NCBI RefSeq assembly: GCF_003425685.1
Contig: NZ_QJKM01000014.1
Location: forward strand, 62,001 to 126,000
Direction of reading: 5' to 3'
Origin: Rhizobium terrae
Lineage (GTDB): Bacteria; Pseudomonadota; Alphaproteobacteria; Rhizobiales; Rhizobiaceae
DNA: 64,000 nt
This document shows positions 59,485-64,000 of the stretch, piece by piece. The notes beneath the pieces are model-generated. The model was not told where the DNA came from and searched no databases. It saw only the letters and a program-made list of their open reading frames with translations. The position numbers and the translations under genes are program-made. Within the stretch, counting starts at the first letter, position 1, and each line of letters opens with the position of its first letter.

Positions 59485-60846
59485 TTATTTCAGCCGCGCC
59501 TGCAGGCTGTCGCGGATGCGCTTGCCGAGCGCCTGGTAGTTCTCGTCGAAATGATGCCCGCCGTCGATCGGCACGACCTCCACGCCCTTGTCCTTCAGCG
59601 TCGGGCACGGATCATCATCCTCGTCCGTGCCGTAGACGCATTGGATGATCTTCGGATCGATCTTCGCGACATCGTCGAGTGGATCGCCGCCTTTGCCCGC
59701 CGTTGCCACACCCAGCCAGCCGGTGACGGAAATCTCGTAGTCCACCGTGTTCGAAAGGCCGAGCAAAGTGATCTGCTTGACGCGCGCTCGATCCGCGGTG
59801 GGCAGGAGATTGTAGGTGGCCGGAAGAACGTCCGCGCCGAAGGAATAACCGATCAGCAGCACGTTCTGAACGCCCCACTGTCGGCGGTAGTGCTCGATGA
59901 TCTTCGCGAGATCGTCCGCCGTTCCCTGCGGCGTCCGCTCGGACCAGAAATAGCGCAGGGAATCGAGTCCGATCGTCGGAACGCCCTGCGACTGCAGGTA
60001 ACCGCCGACCTCGCTGTCGAGATCGCGCCACCCTCCGTCGCCGGAATAGATGACTGCCATCGTGTTCATCGCCGGCTTGGCTTCAAGCACGTTCAGCGGC
60101 AGGTCGAGCGGCTCGCTGGCGCGCGCAACCGCGGCGATGCTTGCCAGCAGTTCCTGGTTCAGCGCGACATCCGGCGCAGCACCCGAGTTGGCAAGTTCCA
60201 CCTCGGGATGATCCTGCTTCAGCTTCTGCGCATGTGCCTTGCCGGCCGCATTGGCCGAAGCGGTGAAAATGATCGTCACCGTCGCCGGAACGGCGCCGTC
60301 GTCGAAACCGTAGACCGTGCGATCGCCGACCCTCTGTTTAGGAGCGGGCGTGCAAAGCTCTTTGGAGAGCGGAATACCTGCCAGCGGATCGACCGCGATG
60401 ACCTCGCCGATCGTCGCATTGGGGCTTTGGGCAACCATTGCGAGCGCCAGGGCGCCGCCTTCGCCGATGCCAGCGACGACGGGATGGCGATATTGCGGAT
60501 TGCCGATGCGCCGCTGCACCTGCTGTGACAGGTCCTCGATATCGGAAACCATGTAAACACAGTCACCCGTATCGGCGGACAGCGACTTTATGTAGGCGGG
60601 GAAATCGATGCCGATAACGGCGGCGCCCGCATTCACGAGCGCCTGCGCCCGGGTCTCTTCCTCGGCATCCCAACCACCCGCATCGGAAATGAGGAAAACG
60701 AGGCCTTCAAGATCATTGCCCTTTTTTGGAAGCATGATGTGCGGCGACGGGATCATACCGGTCTGGTAGTCGGGCTGTTGGGCCGAAGCCGGAGCGGCAA
60801 AGCATCCAAGAGCAAACGCGACAAGAAAAGAACGCAGAGACATCAT
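59485..60846 (-). CDS. acvB: AcvB/VirJ family periplasmic hydrolase
   Basis: 453 residues. Signal peptide MMSLRSFLVAFALGCFAAPASA. Two alpha/beta-hydrolase-like halves; the second holds the nucleophile elbow LIGYSFGADVLP (Ser) and the C-terminal DGGHHFD (His). AcvB proteins hydrolyse lysyl-phosphatidylglycerol in the periplasm and are needed for Agrobacterium virulence and rhizobial acid tolerance. Its ATG overlaps the lpiA stop (ATGA), so synthesis and breakdown of the lipid are coupled. Confidence 0.92.
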   Translation of the reverse strand: MMSLRSFLVAFALGCFAAPASAQQPDYQTGMIPSPHIMLPKKGNDLEGLVFLISDAGGWDAEEETRAQALVNAGAAVIGIDFPAYIKSLSADTGDCVYMVSDIEDLSQQVQRRIGNPQYRHPVVAGIGEGGALALAMVAQSPNATIGEVIAVDPLAGIPLSKELCTPAPKQRVGDRTVYGFDDGAVPATVTIIFTASANAAGKAHAQKLKQDHPEVELANSGAAPDVALNQELLASIAAVARASEPLDLPLNVLEAKPAMNTMAVIYSGDGGWRDLDSEVGGYLQSQGVPTIGLDSLRYFWSERTPQGTADDLAKIIEHYRRQWGVQNVLLIGYSFGADVLPATYNLLPTADRARVKQITLLGLSNTVDYEISVTGWLGVATAGKGGDPLDDVAKIDPKIIQCVYGTDEDDDPCPTLKDKGVEVVPIDGGHHFDENYQALGKRIRDSLQARLK

Positions 60847-63425
60847 TTACCGACCACTCCTCTCAAGCCGCCGCCGATCAGAAGCGTTGCGTCCATCATC
60901 ACGATGGCCGGGCTGACGCCGCCGGCCACGGCAAGATAACGCGGCTCCCAGACGGGATGGAATTTCGACTTGAAAGCCTTCAACCCTTTGAAATTGTAGA
61001 ACCGTTCGCCATGCTCGAACACCACGCTGCCGATCCGGTCCCAGGCAAGCGCCACCTCGCGGGTGGACATGCCGGATAGCGGCGCCATTCCGAGATTGAA
61101 ATGTGCATAACCCGCATCGCGAAGATATTCCATAATTTTCACGAACAGGAAATCCATCGACCCTTTCGGCGCTTCCGGAGAAAAGCGCATCAGGTCCACG
61201 GTTCCCTGGTCTTTCGTATCGGTCACCGAGAGCGTCGCAAAGGCGACGATCCGCCCCTCCCTTCGCAACACCGCCACGGATTGCGCGCTGACATAGTCGT
61301 CCCGGAAGGCACCGAGGGAAAACGTCTTCTCGCGGGTGTTGTGTTCGGCAAGCCAGGCGTCGGACACCTGCCGCAACTCCTCGATCGAGGCCATCACCTC
61401 CTGCTTCTCCATCACGGCAAAGTCCAGCCCCTCGCGAAGGCCTTTGTTGACGGCCTGGCGGAGCCCGGAAAGCCGGCCTCCCTTGAGATCGAAACGGTGA
61501 AGGTCGACGATGGCGAGTTCGCCGAGCTTGAAGGCCCTCAGGCCGGCGTCGGCGCAATGGGAAAGCAGGCCTGGGGAGATCTGGTAGAATACCGCGCGCC
61601 CCCCTTGCGCGCTGGCCTGTTCGACGAAACGCCAGACGAGGTCCGCAACTTCTTCCTGAGGACCGATGGGATCGAAGAGTGCGATCCATGAACGCCCCTG
61701 GATGCCATACATGATGAACGCCCGGCCGCTTTCGGAGAACATCAGCCGTTTGTCGCCCATGCGCACGAGATTGGCGTCGGCATTGTCCTGTTTCATCACA
61801 ACCTCGATCGCACGGCCGAGGTCGTCCGCAGTCGAAGGCGGCGTGCGACGCACCGCGGGCCGGAGCAGGCTGAAGATCGCGATCAGCGCGGCGGCAATGG
61901 CAAGACCGAGCACGGCGCGCAATCCGCGCGGCGCTTCTTCGGAAAATTCAAACTGCCACCAGAGCTCGCGGCTGTAGTCCACTTCGCGATAGGCGAAGAG
62001 AAGCACGGTGATCGCCGCCGCCACGATGATCAGCATGGCGGCCATCCAGCTCGGCGTCAGCACCTGCCCGAACAGTGACGCCCGCCGCTTGAACTGTCCG
62101 GCGCTGAGGAAAAGCCCGGTCAACAGGACGACCAGGAAAAGCGCCTGGAAAAGCGCGATCGCCCGCATGAATGCGAAAACGAGTGCCAGCGCGGTACAGA
62201 TCATGCCGATCCACCAGGCGCCATCCAGCCGCTGGCCTATGCCGCGCGCCGCGACGAACAGGATGAGACCGAGAATGCTGGAGAAGAAATGCGCGCTTTC
62301 GAATACCGGCAGCGGCAGATAATTGCTCAGGAAGTCGAGCTGGGTGTCCGGCGTGGGCGTGACGCTTGAGAATACCAGCATGGCGCCGGCGATCATCGCG
62401 AAAGTGGCGAGCAACGGCGGCGCCAGGCGGAATTCCAGCTTGCGCAGCGTCGAGGCGACCGGGTGTTTTGCCAGCTGCCTGAGCTCGACGCCGATCACCA
62501 CCAGCGTCGCGATCAACAGCGGCAGGACATGGTAGATGACGCGGTAGAGAACGAGGCTGCCGAGCACCTGATCGAGATTGACCGTATTGCCGAGGGCTGC
62601 GACGATCACCGTCTCGAAGACCCCGAGCCCGGCTGGAACATGGCTCAGGACGCCGAGCCCGATGGCGGTCGCATAGATTGCCACGAAGGAAGGCCAGCCG
62701 ATCCCGGTCTGCGGCAGAAGTACGTAGAGGACGGAAGCGGAGGCAGCGACATCCAGCGCCGTGACCAGGAACTGCTGCGACGACGTGCGCGTATCCGGCA
62801 GGCGAAGCTTGAGGCTGCCGACCGACACCACGCGGCCATCGCGGCCGAGGATCACCAGCACGGTCAGGACGACAATGATCGCGACCGCGCCGGCCCGCAC
62901 CCAGCCGCCATCGATGCCGAGAACCTCACCGATCCGCGGCGCGGTGACGAGGGAAGCAAGTGCGGTCACCGCCAGAAGCCCGATGCCGAATGCAAGCGTC
63001 ACGAAAGCGATGACGCGGCCGATGTCGTCCGGCGACAGGCCCAGCCGCGAATAGGCGCGGAAACGGATGGCCCCGCCGCTGAGTGCGCCGAAGCCCGCAG
63101 TATTGCCAACGGCATATGCACTGAAAGCCGTCACGGCGACCGGCACGAAGGGCAGCGGCCGACCGATATAGGTGAGTGCATTCACATCATAGCCGACCAG
63201 TGCTGCAAAGCTGAGCGCTGTAAAGAAAATGGCGAGCCCGATCGACGACCAGCGGGTATCGGCAAGCGCATCGATCACATCGTCGTAGCTCACCTCATTG
63301 GTAAGCTTGTAGATCGCGAACGTCGTGAAAGCGAAAACCGCCACCATCGCCAATGCGATCAGGAAAGGACGGTAAGTTTCAAGAAGGTCTCGAAAGCGGC
63401 CAGGCTGACGATCCGTGGATTCCAT
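60843..63425 (-). CDS. lpiA: Lysyl-phosphatidylglycerol synthase/flippase LpiA (MprF)
   Basis: 860 residues. The N-terminal part has many membrane helices (flippase domain about 20-340, further helices to about 540), then a soluble DUF2156 aminoacyltransferase domain (about 545-850). LpiA transfers lysine from tRNA to phosphatidylglycerol and flips the product, giving resistance to acid and cationic peptides. It is followed by acvB with overlap, the conserved rhizobial arrangement. Acid induction is known in other rhizobia but no promoter element is recognised here. Confidence 0.93.
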   Translation of the reverse strand: MESTDRQPGRFRDLLETYRPFLIALAMVAVFAFTTFAIYKLTNEVSYDDVIDALADTRWSSIGLAIFFTALSFAALVGYDVNALTYIGRPLPFVPVAVTAFSAYAVGNTAGFGALSGGAIRFRAYSRLGLSPDDIGRVIAFVTLAFGIGLLAVTALASLVTAPRIGEVLGIDGGWVRAGAVAIIVVLTVLVILGRDGRVVSVGSLKLRLPDTRTSSQQFLVTALDVAASASVLYVLLPQTGIGWPSFVAIYATAIGLGVLSHVPAGLGVFETVIVAALGNTVNLDQVLGSLVLYRVIYHVLPLLIATLVVIGVELRQLAKHPVASTLRKLEFRLAPPLLATFAMIAGAMLVFSSVTPTPDTQLDFLSNYLPLPVFESAHFFSSILGLILFVAARGIGQRLDGAWWIGMICTALALVFAFMRAIALFQALFLVVLLTGLFLSAGQFKRRASLFGQVLTPSWMAAMLIIVAAAITVLLFAYREVDYSRELWWQFEFSEEAPRGLRAVLGLAIAAALIAIFSLLRPAVRRTPPSTADDLGRAIEVVMKQDNADANLVRMGDKRLMFSESGRAFIMYGIQGRSWIALFDPIGPQEEVADLVWRFVEQASAQGGRAVFYQISPGLLSHCADAGLRAFKLGELAIVDLHRFDLKGGRLSGLRQAVNKGLREGLDFAVMEKQEVMASIEELRQVSDAWLAEHNTREKTFSLGAFRDDYVSAQSVAVLRREGRIVAFATLSVTDTKDQGTVDLMRFSPEAPKGSMDFLFVKIMEYLRDAGYAHFNLGMAPLSGMSTREVALAWDRIGSVVFEHGERFYNFKGLKAFKSKFHPVWEPRYLAVAGGVSPAIVMMDATLLIGGGLRGVVGK

Positions 63426-63514
63426 GACGGTTGCCGGATTTGAGGAGCAGTGCGTAGATTTTGGTCAGTTGCACAGCAAAAGCAACCGGATCACGGCTAT
63501 AATGTGTCTTGTCG

Positions 63515-64000
63515 TCAAAGCGTGGCCACGGTCTTGAGAGCGCCGTCCAATGCGATGCCGTTTTCGTCCAGCAATGCCGCCTGCCGCAGCCGCTTCATCC
63601 ACGCGGCACCATCTTCGCGGCCCGAAAGCGCCGGCAGCGCCGACATGACCCGGTCGAACTTCGAAAGACCACGCGCGTGGGTATCGGAATAACCCTTCAC
63701 GAGGCGGCGGTTGCTGATCACTTCGACCGCGAGATCGTAGTTCCGTGACAGAAGCGATGTCGCCGTGTTGAGCCAGGCTTCGCGATGCTCGATTTCCCGC
63801 GCGTGCCGCAGCGTGCCGCGGCGGGCGCGCCGCAACGCTGCCAACGTGTAGAGCGTCAGGAACCAGAAGAGCGTGCCGGTCTGCACCCGGCGGCCCTTGT
63901 TGATGCGGCGGTCGAGCCAGGCGAAAACCTTCGGCCGGTTTTCGATCCACAGACCGAGTTTCCTCGGCATGGTGCCGCAGACCTCCTCCATGCGCGGATG
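63515..64000 (-). CDS. Indolepyruvate ferredoxin oxidoreductase-like protein, C-terminal fragment
   Basis: Gene cut by the right window edge: the frame runs open to base 64000 and its last 160 or so codons are visible. The stretch LVKGYSDTHARGLSKFDRV is typical of the C-terminal region of indolepyruvate oxidoreductase beta-type proteins (the part with DUF6537). The full enzyme would oxidise aryl-pyruvates to aryl-acetyl-CoA. The stop lies 89 bases upstream of the lpiA start, same strand. The assignment rests on this C-terminal motif only. Confidence 0.65.
   Translation of the reverse strand, partial: HPRMEEVCGTMPRKLGLWIENRPKVFAWLDRRINKGRRVQTGTLFWFLTLYTLAALRRARRGTLRHAREIEHREAWLNTATSLLSRNYDLAVEVISNRRLVKGYSDTHARGLSKFDRVMSALPALSGREDGAAWMKRLRQAALLDENGIALDGALKTVATL

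Overview
The window is high-GC alphaproteobacterial DNA, most likely from a Rhizobiaceae member (Rhizobium, Neorhizobium or Agrobacterium-like). Pointers are a phosphonate monoester hydrolase that reads like the Rhizobium leguminosarum enzyme, an lpiA-acvB pair, a short mosaic palindromic repeat of rhizobial type, and many LysR, GntR, MarR and IclR regulators next to small catabolic operons. No rRNA, tRNA, CRISPR array, insertion sequence or phage gene was seen. It looks like an accessory catabolic region on a chromosome or large replicon, ending at the right in more ordinary envelope and core genes.

Left part (1-13.2 kb). A minus-strand operon encodes hydantoinase/oxoprolinase subunits HyuA and HyuB, two creatinase-fold (M24) proteins that lack the usual metal ligands, and the start of an MmgE/PrpD protein. 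A divergent LysR gene sits over two inverted repeats. Then come an Lrp/LysE pair, a DUF2239 protein, an acyltransferase, an odd metallo-beta-lactamase-fold protein with a zinc ribbon, and an IclR regulator with an ACMSD-type amidohydrolase.

Methoxy-aromatic block (13.3-22.6 kb, all minus strand). In transcription order: a type I extradiol (VOC) dioxygenase, GalB-type 4-oxalomesaconate hydratase, GalC/LigK-type aldolase, GalD/LigU-type tautomerase, a DUF1932 dehydrogenase, a GntR regulator, LigM-type O-demethylase, a MetF-like reductase and a LysR with two DNA-binding domains. The order suggests O-demethylation onto tetrahydrofolate, recycling of the methyl group by MetF, ring opening, and conversion of oxalomesaconate to pyruvate and oxaloacetate. 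No LigAB-type ring-cleavage enzyme is present; the VOC enzyme is the only candidate. GTATAC-cored sites lie before ligM and the GntR gene.

Transport and hydrolase block (22.9-35.4 kb). A TerC protein with a structured leader is followed by a five-gene dipeptide-type ABC transporter operon that carries the phosphonate monoester hydrolase at its head. A divergent sugar-isomerase-like TIM barrel, a GntR gene, and a GntR/luciferase-like monooxygenase/flavin reductase operon follow.

CoA/cyclase block (35.6-59.5 kb). It holds a HpaI-type aldolase, 2-hydroxyacid dehydrogenase and quinone oxidoreductase operon; a racemase; a MarR regulator; and an operon of SRPBCC protein, AMP-forming CoA ligase, OsmC, a thiolase-like protein without its catalytic Cys, a zinc-ribbon/OB-SDR fusion with a degenerate SDR active site, and a cyclase. 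A second peptide-type ABC transporter, an EthD-like protein, an amino-acid-type binding protein and permease, and two phytoene-desaturase-like FAD enzymes around a second cyclase complete it, with two more MarR genes. A recurring AT-rich element centred on GGCTT lies before at least five of these units and before the MarR gene at 39226, suggesting one regulon.

Right end (59.5-64 kb). acvB and lpiA (lysyl-phosphatidylglycerol metabolism) and the C-terminal part of an indolepyruvate ferredoxin oxidoreductase-like protein cut by the window edge. Residue alignments and family assignments were made by eye without database searches.
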